A stretch of DNA of 64,000 nucleotides from contig NC_080080.1 in NCBI RefSeq assembly GCF_949987535.1, positions 62,579,006-62,643,005 on the forward strand. The letters are read 5' to 3'. The number at the start of each line of letters is the position of its first letter. Positions within the stretch are counted from its first letter, which is position 1. This DNA is from Balaenoptera acutorostrata. Its lineage: Eukaryota > Chordata > Mammalia > Artiodactyla > Balaenopteridae. This document shows positions 37,519 to 49,931 of this stretch, in pieces. The position numbers and the translations under genes are program-made. The notes under the pieces were generated by a model. The model searched no databases. It had not been told where the DNA came from and saw only the letters and a program-made list of their open reading frames with translations.

Positions 37519-37523
37519 AAGCT

Positions 37524-37860
37524 AAACTATATTTTTAATCTATCTACTTTTCAGAGATTATTATTTCCAAATAATTTTCTATTTATTTTGTAAGATTTTC
37601 CGGTTGTCCATTATATGCAAATAAAATTTATTAATCTCTTCTTTTTCAATGCTTATATTTATCAATTTTTATTCTAATTGCAATGACTAGATATTCCAGA
37701 ATACTGATACTAGGCATCCTTAACTAGTCTTGATTTTAAGTGAGGATGCCAAATTACATCTTAATATTTATTGCACTGTTGAATTCAAATAGATAACCTT
37801 TATTATTTTAAAGAATAATCTTCTATTCATGACTTAATAAATTTGTGGGTTTTAAATTTT
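37524..37860 (-). mobile_element. Old L1 (antisense), part 3
   Basis: Sequence beyond the full-length L1 resumes old antisense ORF2: 'gcaatgactagatattccag' then 'aggcatccttaactagtctt' parallels the familiar L1 antisense 'ggctaggacttccagta...gggcatccttgtcttgtt'. It supports insertion of the full-length L1 into an earlier L1. Confidence 0.65.
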
Positions 37861-38082
37861 TTTTTTAATCAGGAATTGACATTGTATATTATAGGAAGCC
37901 TTGTACATACAGATATAAAGTGATGCTTTCAGTAGTACTCTACAGTTGTATTTTGCGTTATAGATATTTGGTGGTTGTTTGGGGACGTTACTATAATTCA
38001 AAGCAGTCTTTCTAGGAGAAAATACTTTGAATTCCAAACAACTAATTGATAATTAATTAAAGAATTCCTACGTGTACTTTTA

Positions 38083-38084
38083 TT

Positions 38085-38127
<43 letters not shown>

Positions 38128-38396
38128 TATATTTGGCTGTGTTGGGTCTTCGTTTCTATGCGAGGGCTTTCTCCAGTTGCGGCAAGCGGGGGCCACTCTT
38201 CATCGCGGTGCACGGGCCTCTCACTATCGCGGCCTCTCTTGTTGCGGAGCACAGGCTCCAGACGCGCAGGCTCAGTAATTGTGGCTCACGGGCCCAGTTG
38301 CTCCGCGGCATGTGGGATCTTCCCAGACCAGGGCTCGAACCCGTGTCCCCTGCATTGGCAGGCAGATTCTCAACCACTGCGCCACCAGGGAAGCCC
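38083..38396 (-). mobile_element. Recent CHR-type SINE with perfect 16-bp target duplication
   Basis: The full-length minus-strand SINE has head 'gggcttccctggtggcgcag', B-box area 'cgggttcgagccctggtctg' and '(AAAT)n' tail (plus strand 38083-38132). It is flanked by identical copies of 'cctacgtgtactttta' at 38067-38082 and 38397-38412. High CpG content and intact motifs suggest it is one of the younger insertions in the window. Frames of 68-95 codons inside it are SINE translations. Confidence 0.97.
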
Positions 38397-38412
38397 CCTA
38401 CGTGTACTTTTA

Positions 38413-39094
38413 AAGCATAAATACTTAAAAGGATTTTGACCTGCTTTATCTCTCTTCATGCATCTGTTATAATTATTTGTCATATTTCTCTGATATTATG
38501 ATAAACATAATACTAGAATTGAGACTATGTCATGTATGCAGCTCTGCTTATATAACCACTAGCAGCTCTAAGATCTTTTTAATATTTTCTTTTACTCCCA
38601 CATCTTTACCCAAGGAACCTAGTCTATTGACTTCCTGGACTCTATTCTTGTCAGCTAAAACCCATTACAATTTGAAAACTTCACCTTAGACACTAAATCA
38701 GGTATCTGACCTTTCTATTTCTCCCAGTATCTCTTCTTTTCTCCCCTAATAATACTGTTCATGTATAATGGTTTAACTACTAAAATATACTGCCTCTCCT
38801 TCATCTTGTTCTTTTCCTTTTTTCCTTATAATACGTAAGGGTAAAGATCTAAGATCAATACTACGTTAGCCTAACCTGAACAAATTGAGTCTTAGAAAGC
38901 TAATCTCAGACTGGATTTCTACCAGTCAGACAGCTTGCCAATAGGTGTTCAATGCTACCCTGAATCTAACTGAGTGGACATCCAACCTCAACCAAGAAAA
39001 GCCTGAAAGAGATTTTCAAACTGTATGTCCTAAGCATTTCAACAGACATTGTGCCCACAGTATATCATTGTGGCCAGTTTGGAAAATATAAATA
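38413..39094. other. Unique-looking tract
   Basis: No gene or clear repeat was recognised. The 70-codon frame at 38477-38689 has no protein features. Confidence 0.45.
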
Positions 39095-39330
39095 GCTAAT
39101 ATTTATTCAACATTTATATTATGGGATTATTCCAACCATTTAAATATATTTATTCATGCTATTCCCATAACAGGACCTCAAGGCAGGTACTATTAAAAAT
39201 TCTTACCTTACAGCTGAGATAATTGGGGTACTGAGAGGTTCACATAACCAATAAATGTTACAGGAAATTTAGAACCCAGATTATTTCATTCTAGAAACTC
39301 TGAGTATAACCATTAGATTAGTGGTCATCT
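39095..39330 (-). mobile_element. MIR SINE (antisense)
   Basis: 'gctaatatttattcaacatt', 'caaggcaggtactattaaaa', 'cagctgagataattggggta' and 'acccagattatttcattcta' occur in antisense MIR order, near full length. Confidence 0.8.
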
Positions 39331-40044
39331 GGTGATTTGAAAGATCTTGAATTTAATCTTGTGAAGTTGGAGTCCTAGTGATGTCTAGAGTTAAATTGTA
39401 TGAAATTGGAGTTGCCAGTAAACTCTATAAAGTCATATACAGGACCACTGGAGAATCCTCACAGGTTCTTAGAACTGCCAAAAATTGCAGCCCCATTTCC
39501 AGATTATATCTCAGCCTTAACCATTGAGAATGCTACATCTGAAAGGTAACATGAATTACCCAATCCAAGAAAAAAAGGGAGAAAGAGAGAGAAAGATATT
39601 TCCCAAAACAATACTGAGGAAAAGAGACTTGAGTAGTTGGGGATGAAAGTGGATGCCTAAATTACTCAGAGCTCTTAATATTCCTTCTCAAACCAAGATA
39701 CTCGGAAGATGATCAGCCATGTGTTTGACTCTCAAGCTGAGGGACAGGCTTTGAAACAATAGCCCATTTATCAAAATCACACTCTACAATTAAAGATGTG
39801 GTGCCTTCATAGGACATCAGGTGAAACAAAATGATGTTGATATTTCTGAGTGTCTACTATATTCACGCACTCTCCCAGGGACTTCAGTAATTTTTTAAAA
39901 ATATTTTCTTCCCAATATACTTGGTGAATTTGATTTTGGTAAATTGGCTGCTACTGTTTCAAAGCATTCTCTGTTTTAACTGGGGGAACTTTTGTATTCC
40001 TTTCTGAGGTTCAGAGTCAAATCCACATTTGAATCCATTAACAT

Positions 40045-40150
40045 GCAGGTATCAAAACCTTCATTTTAAGGATGAGGAACACAAGACTCCTCAGGTTTCA
40101 TAGTTACTGAGTGGCAGAACCAAGCTGTAAACCTGTTTCTTTTGATTCAA
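40045..40150 (-). mobile_element. MIR fragment (antisense)
   Basis: 'cattttaaggatgaggaaca' followed by 'catagttactgagtggcaga' and 'accaagctgtaaacc' is the MIR CORE and head in antisense. Confidence 0.65.
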
Positions 40151-40399
40151 AGCAAAACGAAAATAAACCTGAGATTCCCTGTTATCCAAGCCAATATGGT
40201 GACATTTGAACCCGGCTCTCATCTGTATCTAGCATGGTCTCTTCTCCAAGCTCAGTTCTCTCAACTGATATTCATATGAAAGAATTTTAGGACTTTGTCA
40301 CAAGCCTGGCTATCTCCTTCTAAAAATCTGTTAAGACTGTTTAGAGACAGACACCAATAACTGACCACTCTTGTCTGACCAGCAGAGAATTATATCTCA

Positions 40400-40565
40400 C
40401 ACCTTAGCCTCCCTGGGCTTCAGTTTTCCACAAATTGGTATATGGCATTTACTTAGCTATTTTACAGAGTTGATGTGAATTTCAATGAAATCACATGGCA
40501 AACCATTTTAAATTATACATTGCTATACTTTTGTACTATTATTAATATTGCTAGAATGGGAATAT
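40400..40565 (+). mobile_element. MIR fragment (sense)
   Basis: 'cctccctgggcttcagtttt' and 'agagttgatgtgaatttcaa' follow the sense MIR CORE-to-tail order. Confidence 0.55.
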
Positions 40566-41239
40566 TTGAAGCTCAATATTTTTCAAAAATTATCTATAGT
40601 CATAAGACTTTCTCTTAAAAGACATAATATGCTTTCCATTGATATACATTTTACATACTTCAAAAGATCTCTAAGTATTTTCTAAGTATTAGCTTAATGT
40701 TTCATATGGTGCACAGGCTGAATGTATTTTGTACTATCTCTAATTTGCAAATCGAAAAAGACATGAAGTAGGAACCATTTGGTAAATTAATGAAACATTT
40801 AACAATTATACAAATTCTGTGACTCCAAATCAGTACATTAAGGCTTTTGATTCACTTAATCTTTAATTCATGTGTAGTTCATTGATGCAAATGTTCTGGC
40901 TATAACATTTCTATTGAATCAAACATATGCTCCATTAAAGACTCCATGTGACCTTAGGGCCTCATCTGACTTAACTCAAATGATATTAATGATGGAACAC
41001 ATTCTCATTTACTATAAATTTTTAGAGGCCTTTCATACCATTGCTTAGGAAAATGATTGCCTCTGGTGGCAACTTTTAGTACAAAGAAAAGTTGTGTGGT
41101 ATTTATTTGCCTATCAAATTTACCTGATTAGCATAGAGACAATTTCTGTGATTTATTTTATTTTTAAACTATAAAATGCATAATAAATATATAAAGAATA
41201 ATATAAATTAAAAATAGCAAGGAAATAAGTCATTATTAC

Positions 41240-41960
41240 TAAAAGTTCATGTTGATCTATATATTTCCAGACATTTTTATGTATGTATATATTTTATGCA
41301 ATTATGTTTTACAGTATGCTCTCTTAATATATTGTAAACATTTCCAAAATCAATAAATACATTTCTTTAAAATAATTTTATCAATCTCTAGTATTTCAGC
41401 ATATACATGAAACACAATTTTCTCAATCACTCTTTATAGAAAGGCCTTTCTGTTACTTCTAATTTTATTTGTTAAGTGATGCAACAATAACTGTATTTGT
41501 GCTTAAAGTTTATCCTAATATTTCAGTTTCCTAGGGATAGATTACTAAAAATGGAATTACAGTCTTTAAGGGTTAGATATATATTGCCAAAGTGATTCAT
41601 AGAATGGTTTTATGGAGTCTATGAATTGACTTTCCACAATCTCCTTGGTTCAAGACAACCCTGGCTGTAGTCATTTTTAAGTTAAATCTTTCTCGGTTTA
41701 CTAAATGATAAATGGTATCTTCTTGAAAATTGCACGTCTTTCCGAGTCAGTACATTTTTTAATGTGTTTACTGGCTATTTTCATGTCTTTTCCTGCACAG
41801 TTCTTATTCAGGTTCATTTTTTTATTCTAAGTGAAATTTTCTTCTTTTGGTCTTATTTTAAGTTGTTTTTTTTAAAATAATTTAAGAGTAATTATCTTCT
41901 CTATGTTTGGATTTTTTAATCTATTTTTAAATTTATAATTTTTCCGTATGATGAAAATTT
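41240..41960 (-). mobile_element. Old L1 (antisense), ORF2 3' portion and 3'UTR
   Basis: 'ttcctagggatagattacta', 'aaaaatggaattacag' and 'attgccaaagtgattcatag', then 'tactggctattttcatgtct' match, in order, the antisense 3' part of middle-aged L1M elements. No frame survives. Confidence 0.65.
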
Positions 41961-41989
41961 AATATGTTTTGAATGTAAGGGAGAAAAAA

Positions 41990-42470
41990 CGTTTACCTCT
42001 TCTCTCTTAGAGTTTTTTGGCTGGGCCTGAAAAGTAAACTAACATTAGACAGATTAATAGGAGCAAAGCATACAAATGTATATAAGTTTTACATGACACA
42101 GGAAATGAGGCCCAAGGAAGTAGCAAAATCTAAATACTTTTTTACTAGGTTGAACAAAGAGAGGCAATTATAGAAAAGGAACTAAAATGTATGGGGAGGC
42201 TAAAGAAAGGTAAGAATTATTTTCACAAGGTCTGTTTGTACAGAATTCTCTCGGCTTTGACTTCCCATTGAAGAATGATTCTTTGCTCCTGGTACAAGAA
42301 GGGCATCTTTCACATGGGAATTTTTATCTCCTGTTTTAGAAGAAAAGGGGAGATTAAAATGCCCTGCTTGCATTTGCTGTTTTTTATTTATTTATTTATT
42401 TTTAAGTGCCCTTAGCTCAAAATAATCCTTATGTCAAAGTGGCATATTTTGGAGTGTCATCTTCTACAAC
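41990..42470. mobile_element. Probable old LTR-type repeat
   Basis: 'aaactaacattagacagatt', 'aataggagcaaagcatacaa', 'cccttagctcaaaataatcc' and 'gtcaaagtggcatattttgg' follow an old mammalian repeat I believe is an ERVL/MaLR-related LTR. Family not certain. Confidence 0.4.
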
Positions 42471-42519
42471 CTTCAGAAATAAAGTTTTTCTTTCCTTTTC
42501 CACATGGAAATATATTTAA

Positions 42520-43130
42520 AATGTACACAATCAAATTGATGTTTGTTTGTTATTTCTGCCTTTGTTGTAACTTTTTAACATCTTTTCTCACTATAAAATT
42601 ATATACATATATATTACTTATATATAATTTCAGTGCTATTATTCTGTTTAACAAGTTCAATCTCTTAGGAATTTGTTTTGATTTATGTTTCTCAAAATCC
42701 AAATAACTCTCTGGTCATTTTTATGCAAAATATTTATGCAGTAATTCATCCTTTTCTCCTGATTTGAGCTATAACATTTATCATATTTTTGTGTTTATCT
42801 AGATCTATTTCTGAGGTTTGTCTCTTGACCCATTTATATTGTCTGTTACATCAATACCACATCATTTTAAGTAAGTAACATATTTTAATATCTAGTAGGA
42901 TAACTTTTTATCACTGTACTTTTGTAAAATAAAATCATTTTGTCAAGTTCTAAAGAAAATTCTACTTGCATTTCATAGTGATTGTATTAAATTTATATAT
43001 TAATCCTGAGAGAATGGGCATCAATATAATACTGAGTCCTCCAAACAAGGATATGGAATTTAATCTTCATTTATTCATTAACCTTTCATGGCTCTCAGTA
43101 AAGTGTTTAAAGTCCTAATCACAAGTAAGT
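42520..43130 (-). mobile_element. Old L1 ORF2 fragment (antisense)
   Basis: 'gattgtattaaatttatata', 'ttaatcctgagagaatgggc' and 'actgagtcctccaaacaagg' correspond to the antisense L1 reverse-transcriptase/C-terminal junction seen in the younger copy at about 32060-32150. Confidence 0.65.
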
Positions 43131-43139
43131 TTCTTAGTT

Positions 43140-43270
43140 TTGTTTAATGTACTATGGTTATATAAAATGTTAACATTAAAGGAAGCTGGATGAAGGACAT
43201 ATATTGGAATTCCATACTATATTTGCAAATTTTCTGTAACTCTAAAATAATTCCAAAATAAAAGTGTATT
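43140..43270 (+). mobile_element. L1 3' terminus fragment (sense)
   Basis: 'ggttatataaaatgttaaca', 'gaagctggatgaaggacata', 'tctgtaactctaaaataatt' and 'ccaaaataaaa' form a typical old L1 3'UTR end. It is opposite in orientation to the preceding fragment, so it is either a separate insertion or an inversion. Confidence 0.65.
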
Positions 43271-45419
43271 AAAACCATTGGATTTTGGCTGTTTGTGTTT
43301 ATATCCATTTAATCAATGTTTTAAACATTGATTACATTACACTAGTACATTTCACTAGGCTACAGGTGAATTTCATGATGATGGAAGCTAATGAATCACC
43401 CTCCAACCACATAATTACTCATTGTTTCCAGAAACTTGAATATCAACCAGAAAGCCTCAGTAGGAAACAGATAATCACTTAAGCCAAAGAGGTTTTTTGG
43501 AATTCTTTCTTTCCTTCTTCCTTGTCCTCCTCCCATCTCAGAAACTTATCCAGATCTGTGGATGTTCAGGATGTGGAAAGGGTGGGGAGAGTTCTGTCTC
43601 ACCAATGCACAGTGGTCATTGTGCAAACACCAAGCCCAGGTGCAATTAAAAGACATGGAGGCACAGGCCTTAGTCAAGTCTACTCAATAAATAATTCTCA
43701 GAAGCCACCATCACAAACTAGCAGGCCCAGGGGCACTGAGTTGGATAAACCAGTTCAATTAGGAACTGTACACTGACCTTGATCACCCCTTGTCTAGACC
43801 ATGATACTGTAATATAGTTATAAAAGGGACAGACATTATACACTAATTCTGACACTGAGTACCTATATTTTGTGTGTAAGTTACTCAACATCTCTGTGCC
43901 TCAATTACTTCATCAGTGAAATTGGGTTGCTCTTTCAGATCTCTGTGCCTTTGTCCCATATGCATTTGTACCTTAATTTTGCCAAACTGTATATTGATTT
44001 ATTCAAATATATGATAAGAGGTGATAATGACACAAATATTTTTCCAGATGCTGGAGATACATTAGTTTCTCTTACACTCACTAGACTGAGTTACTTGGTG
44101 GCAGGATGCAATTTTTACTTATTTTGCTATTATCGGCTCCCAGCACCAACTAGCTCTACTAAGCGTTTAGCAAATATTTAACAAAATAATTCCCTTGGCA
44201 ACAAATATAGTCTCATATATTTTAAAGCTGCTGAGGTTTCCCCACAAAGTGAGAGGTAGTCTACCCTTTTCCACTACCCAAGAAATCCTGGGGTTTCAGG
44301 AAAATTCCTTTTGTTGTTTAGGAGACTATTAAGGACAAGGATTTGAGGGGAGAAGGAAAGCTATCTTCATCAGGTGCTGCTTTTATTACCTTTCCAACAC
44401 TCTCTGCCATACAGTAGAGAAACACACACATCTAGTTAAGTTGTCACAGCAGGAAAGTCTGATATTCTCTAAAGAATATGCATGAACCACAGGGATGTAA
44501 CTAGGAAATGAGAATATTTGCCTGTTGTGAGCTTCATACAAAATCACAGAGGCTAAGATCATGTTTGCCTAACCCATCAGGAAATTCAGATGAAAGCGAC
44601 AGTGCTACCACGTCTGAGTGAAATACAGGACATCCTCTGGGTTTGTGGACTCAGGATTCCCAGTTTTCCATATTTATTATCAACATGACATGTGATCAGT
44701 TAATTGATGATCCTCTGGGTTGCTTTAGCCCTACTAGCTGTGTTCTCCTGGCTGCTATAGTTATATAAATGACCCTGAACTGGGAACACAGCTCTTTGTT
44801 AAAGGAGAGGTTCGCAGATTAAAGAAAGGTGCTAAAGACAAACCCGCCCCTAATATAGACTTCCTCTCTGATGTAATCAGGAGAAATAAAAGATCTGGAA
44901 GGAAGCAAAAGGAGACCTGTGGGTTGCCTGGGTTAAAACCCACAACTTTATGTTTGCCCAAGTCTAGAAATATTTATAAATTTTATCTGTTAACAGAGAA
45001 ATCTTTATGAGCATGCATTATGCACTCAGAAAATAAGTTAATATGAGATTTGACTTGGAATAATGTGAACACAAAAATAAAAATATGATTAGAGTATACC
45101 TTTCAAAACTCTTCACATTAATATTATTATTAAGAGCTAATGCTGGAAACATAGCAAACACATGAAAACAAAAAATCTAGAGTGTTGACAGCTGCCCAAA
45201 GAAATCTCTGATCTTCAGATTCCCCTATGTCGGAAAACAAATATTATGTTTAAGGGCACAAAATTCATATTCACAAAATATATTGAGGTAACATTGTTTC
45301 AAATGTTTAGATCCCATCATATAAATCATGTGGTTACCAATTGTTCCTAAAATTAAATACTGTAGTAACTAGTACAGGTTAGAAACCGGCAACAATATGG
45401 GAATATATAATTAACCATT
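43271..45419. other. Tract with MIR and L2 remnants
   Basis: No host gene is recognised. A sense MIR core lies at about 43840-43930 ('gtaagttactcaacatctct', 'gtgcctcaattacttcatca'). An L2 3' end lies at about 44040-44190 ('cttggtggcaggatgcaatt', 'aagcgtttagcaaatattta'). The 84- and 103-codon frames here lack recognisable domains. Confidence 0.5.
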
Positions 45420-45434
45420 AAAAAAGTTTAAGGG

Positions 45435-45757
45435 GGGCTTCCCTGGTGGTGCAGTGGTTGAGAATCTGCCTGCCAATGCAGGGGACATGGGTTCGAGCCC
45501 TGGTCTGGGAGGATCCCACACGCCGCGGAGCAACTGGGCCCGTGAGCCACAACTACTGAGCCTGCACGTCTGGAGCCTGTGCTCTGCAACAAGAGAAGGC
45601 CGCGATAGTGAGAGGCCCGCGCACCACGATGAAGAGTGGCCCCCGCTTGCCACAACTAGAGAAAACCCTTGCACAGAAATGAAGACCCAACACAGCCAAA
45701 AATAAATAAATAAATAAATAAATAACATAAAATAAGGTACCACTTACTTTAAAAAAA
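45435..45757 (+). mobile_element. CHR-type SINE with probable 3' transduction
   Basis: The full-length plus-strand SINE starts 'ggcttccctggtggtgcagt' and has B-box area 'gggttcgagccctggtctgg'. Its (AAAT)n tail ends at about 45725. The tail is followed by about 30 bp of non-SINE sequence and then a second A-run. A 15-bp target duplication (aaaaaagtttaaggg at 45420-45434 and 45758-45772) encloses both tails. The non-SINE piece was therefore part of the inserted cDNA. Confidence 0.95.
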
Positions 45758-45772
45758 AAAAAAGTTTAAGGG

Positions 45773-48029
45773 ACATTATTTTAGGTCTAAGGACCAGGTT
45801 CTAGCCAAACATAATTCTTGGTCAATAAAGAAATGTAGGCCATGGTGATATTGTCTTTCAGAGGAGTCATTTGGACAAACGGAAAAGGCAATCAGAGATT
45901 TGTGAGCCATGCTTAACCTATTTATTATCGAACAGGGTGTTTTCTGATAGTGTGTGTGCATGTGTATGTGTATATGCATTTGGTTGGTGCATTTGGTTAT
46001 CAAGGTATTATCTAAACTATCCAAACAGTGGTTTTGGTTTGAAAACAAAATTAAGCAAATGCTACTAAAAATTTAATAAGCATTGGTTCTTTATATAACC
46101 TCCAGTTATGTTGTGCATTCGTGTAATCTTTTCTTAAGAGAAAATCTAAAGAGTTATAAACAAAGTGTTATAATTAAAATAGATATTAAAGAATATGCAG
46201 TAATTTTACTAAAGCAAACTTGTCAGACCCAAGTCATAACCTGAATCTTATCCAATTGCTTAGGAGATTTCCTAGAAAATTAACTTTATCTTAAAATAGT
46301 TAAAAATTTTTATATCAAAGTATATAAACTACAGTTTATTAAATCAGATTTTTAAAGACTATACTTTATTTCCAACATACAGTCCTATTACACAAGAGTC
46401 AAGGAGAGAACAGATTAATTTTCAGTTAAAATATTTACTAGAAATTTCTGAGTCATTTGTTCCTTTTCCTCTCCCTTCTCTTTGTTTTGCAATTTTTCCA
46501 TGTTGACCATAAAGTGGATTTTAAGCCGACAAGTGCATTTAGTGAGGAGGCATGTTCCTTAGTTTTGAAGTTTTAATAAGTAGAAGCTCATATAAATCTT
46601 TTTATTTATTGACAAATTAATTTACCTCTTAATTTTAACCACATACCAGATCATTTTGTGCTGTGGTTTTATGGTTTATATAAGAAAAAGTTCTCCTTGT
46701 AATTTTAGAAATAACTGATGTTTACAATATTAAGACATAAAAGGTCTCCTAAACATATAAACATTTATGTTAGAAGGTATGTTTAGCTTTACCTGAAATT
46801 GTTTTACCTGAAAAAGATTCAAATGTGTTTTCTCAATGTTGAGTAAACACAAAGCCTGTCTAGTGTGTAGCTAGCAAGATTTTTGTACTGTGTCTTTTAC
46901 TTGCAATCCACAGTATTTGTTTCTCAGTAACCCTCCATCCATCCATGCCACATGTGGAACATGCTTCAAAAACTCCTTAAACCATTTCTTCTGACCATCT
47001 TGCTTCAGTAGATTAACCTCAATTCCAATCTATATTGGAAGACCCTCCTATTTTAAGTATGGCTTAAAAGAAATAGTGACAAGACCTAGAAAGGAGTAGT
47101 AACCCTAGAAGCTGGATTTGAGAATCATCAGTTGGCATGAATGGGCTCAAATTCACTATGAGCTAAAAGGTAATGATCACTCTAAGAAGCAAAAGAGGAA
47201 ACAAATCCAAGGTAAATTGTGCAAACTCAATTTTCCTAATTGGGTCTTTCAGATCCCTCGGGAATTTAATTGTGGACACATCACATGAAGAAAATATTTC
47301 TCCTATTCTAATTTACATGGGATATTAGGCAATTCATTACACTGTAGAACATTTACTAGAACACTTTCAAAACACAGTGTAACTCCTCACCCACTACTAA
47401 ATCATCAGTGAATTGGTTTGTTGCACCATGTGTAGGAGCTGGGCCACAGAGATGCCTCTTTCATTTGGGGGCAGTCGACTCATATACATGCTGAAGACTC
47501 TAATATGCCAGGGTCAGTAATCTGTGGTCCCTGTTCTACGGCAGGATGTTCTCTGGGCCGTCAATAACTCTACAAATTCACATCCTTTAATTACCAATCC
47601 AATCCTGAACAATTCATTTTACTTCTATTAGGGTTACAGTCTTTGGTCAATAGAAAATCTTATTTATAATTCTCCTTGCCACTAAATAATCTTATTATTA
47701 GTAGACTCTAAGCTATTATATAATCGTTGGCCTAATAGCATCCTGTGGATATCTGACCTACTACAAAATGAAACTACTATTTCTTTCTATCTAGCCTTAA
47801 TAGGTAGCAGTCATTATTGTAATTTTTGAAATCATAGGTAAATATACTCTTGTCTTTGAAATTCGTATTACCTGTCTAGAGGACAGTTTTTCACCTTTAA
47901 AGATTCAATTTCTTTCCCTCCTGATCTCCACCCTGGTCTGCCTTCGTTATAACTGATGACTCTCTCCTCTTTGCCACATCTGGGCCTTCTATGAGGCAAT
48001 ATTAGGAAACTTTTAACACAAATTACAAT
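45773..48029. other. Unique-looking tract
   Basis: No gene or clear repeat is recognised. The sequence is AT-rich, with a short TG-rich stretch near 45950-45975. Confidence 0.45.
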
Positions 48030-48145
48030 TATTGGTATATCTGTTTATTTCCACTAGATAATGAAACACACTGAATGCAGTATGTTCAGTCCTGGAACAT
48101 AGTAAACATCAAATAAATGTCTATAGAATGAATTGATTAATGAAC
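48030..48145 (+). mobile_element. L2 3' end
   Basis: 'cagtcctggaacatagtaaa' and 'catcaaataaatgtctatag', then 'aatgaattgattaatgaa' is the L2 terminus ('...catagtaggtgctcaataaatatttgttgaatgaatgaa'). Confidence 0.7.
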
Positions 48146-49534
48146 CATATTTATTTGGTTATTAGGCATGATTCATGAGGAAATACTAAAATATAAAATA
48201 TATAATTTTTAAAAAAATCTTTCCAATTCCAGAATCATTGTAGAAGTTAATTCAAAGTTGGAAATTTTCTACTTACAAAAATCAGAAAATAAGAATATCT
48301 TTAATAATTATGGTAACAGTTAAAGAAACTGAGATGAAAGTGTTCATTATTTTCATTTTTATTGTTTTAGTTTGTAGAGTTGTTAGTATTTGAATATACT
48401 CTGAACTGTGGCTTTTTTCCCCTCATTTTCAGTTAAATGTATTAGATTTTAAGCTGAGAGTTAATAATAACAACCAAAGACAAAACTTGAAATTGAGAAG
48501 CATTAAATTAAAGGTACCATAATAAATGTTTTCTTTGAAACTTATGAGAACTTTTTGTGATAGTATTTAAAAAAAAGCCTATGATAAGGTAATTTATTTC
48601 ATAAAGGTGTACTTTGGTCTGGCACTCACATTGCTTTAAAAGGAAAAATCGTATAATACACGATCACATTTTACATTGGAGCTTAATTTATGTGGGAATC
48701 AAAGGAAAGACTCCCAAGAAACATTCAGTTCCTTTGTACAAATACCAAGTTACCTAAATACTGGCATACAGGACAGAAATAACTGTGTATTTACCCTGTA
48801 ATTATATGATACTTAACCTTACAATTAAAGGAACAACAGTTGCCACGTACACAAAGTGCACTTACAGGAAGTAAGAGCACTATAAAATAAAGCAATTACT
48901 GAAATAAACTATATAATTAAAAATCTCTTAAGGCAGCAACAAGGCTTGCCCAGCTAATTCTGAAAGTACAAGGACAGTTACTCCAGATGCATTATCCTGT
49001 AGTTTACAAAGAATAGAAAATGTATCTTTTTCAGCAGCATGTTCTCTGGAAAAGAACACAAACAAGCTAAAACCTTTTAATTTGTTCCCAGAGCTGGTAC
49101 ACCCACCCTGTTTGGGAAGAGATTGAAGTTAGAAGAGCATTCTGAACACTAACGTCCAAATGCATTTTTGATAATAAGTGATGATTCAAAGCAGACCTAT
49201 CTATTGGCATTGAGAGAAACAATGTCTCTTTTTAAAGGCCCATCCCAATAAGTACTATGTCACTTTTCCAGAGAAAACCCAAAAGTAGTTGGAGAGATAT
49301 TTCTCTTTCTGAGAGGCACATATGTTAGACCCTGTCTATCCTTTTTCCCAAATATGTATACAAGAATTGAGTAAGAGCCAGAGAAGAACTTGTATGTGGT
49401 TCTCGCCAACTTTCACTACAGTTTCTCCAGAAATATCTTATATTTCTACCCTTACTTTTGTTTACTTTTTTACAACTACTTTTTTAAAAATATATATTTT
49501 CTTGAAGTATATTTTACATGAATTGAAACAGATT
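48146..49534. other. Unique-looking AT-rich tract
   Basis: No gene or clear repeat is recognised. Confidence 0.45.
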
Positions 49535-49665
49535 TTTTTTTGTTTGTTTTTTTTTGTCTATACTGCATGGCATATGGGATCTTAGTTCCCCCACCAGGGA
49601 TCTAACCCATGCCTCCTGCAGTGGAAATACGGAGTCTTAACCACTGGACAGCCGGGGAATTTCCT
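49535..49665 (-). mobile_element. Short tRNA-Glu-like SINE
   Basis: The minus strand reads 'aattccccggctgtccagtg', 'gttagatccctggtggggga' and 'actaagatcccatatgccat', followed by an A-rich tail (plus-strand T/G run 49535-49558). Older and more diverged than the copy at 59.9 kb. Confidence 0.82.
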
Positions 49666-49931
49666 TTTATGACTACTTTTAATTGCACCCTCTTTCGTGG
49701 GGAATAAGACCTTATAAAGCCTTACTGATTAATCTCATATCACAAATAATGCACAGGGAGTATCAAGAATGACTCCGGGTTTCTGACTTATGCAACTGAG
49801 TGGATGGAAGGGCCATTCACTGAGACAGAAACTACTGGTTAGTGTGGAATATGATGAGCTTAATTTTGAATTTTGGATTTGTTGGATTGAAGTTATTTTA
49901 GAACTCACAAAAGATATTTTAATGTATACAC

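Larger units (their letters stand above)
35477..37523 (-). mobile_element. Full-length L1: 5'UTR with CpG-rich promoter region
   Basis: The roughly 2-kb leader upstream of ORF1 comprises, in L1 sense, a CpG-rich segment (plus-strand 36400-37260), then an AT-rich part that is T-rich on the L1 strand (35980-36320), then a 0.5-kb segment before ORF1. The outer end at 37523 reads 'agcttcaagatggcggaaga', a typical L1 5' terminus, so the copy is not 5'-truncated. In this element class the 5'UTR carries an internal RNA polymerase II promoter. Open frames of up to 147 codons in the GC-rich part overlap on both strands and are best explained by composition. Confidence 0.88.

Noticed and set aside
30318..37530. 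Target-site duplication of the full-length L1
   Set aside because: The left flank is an expanded TA repeat, so no duplication could be identified with confidence.
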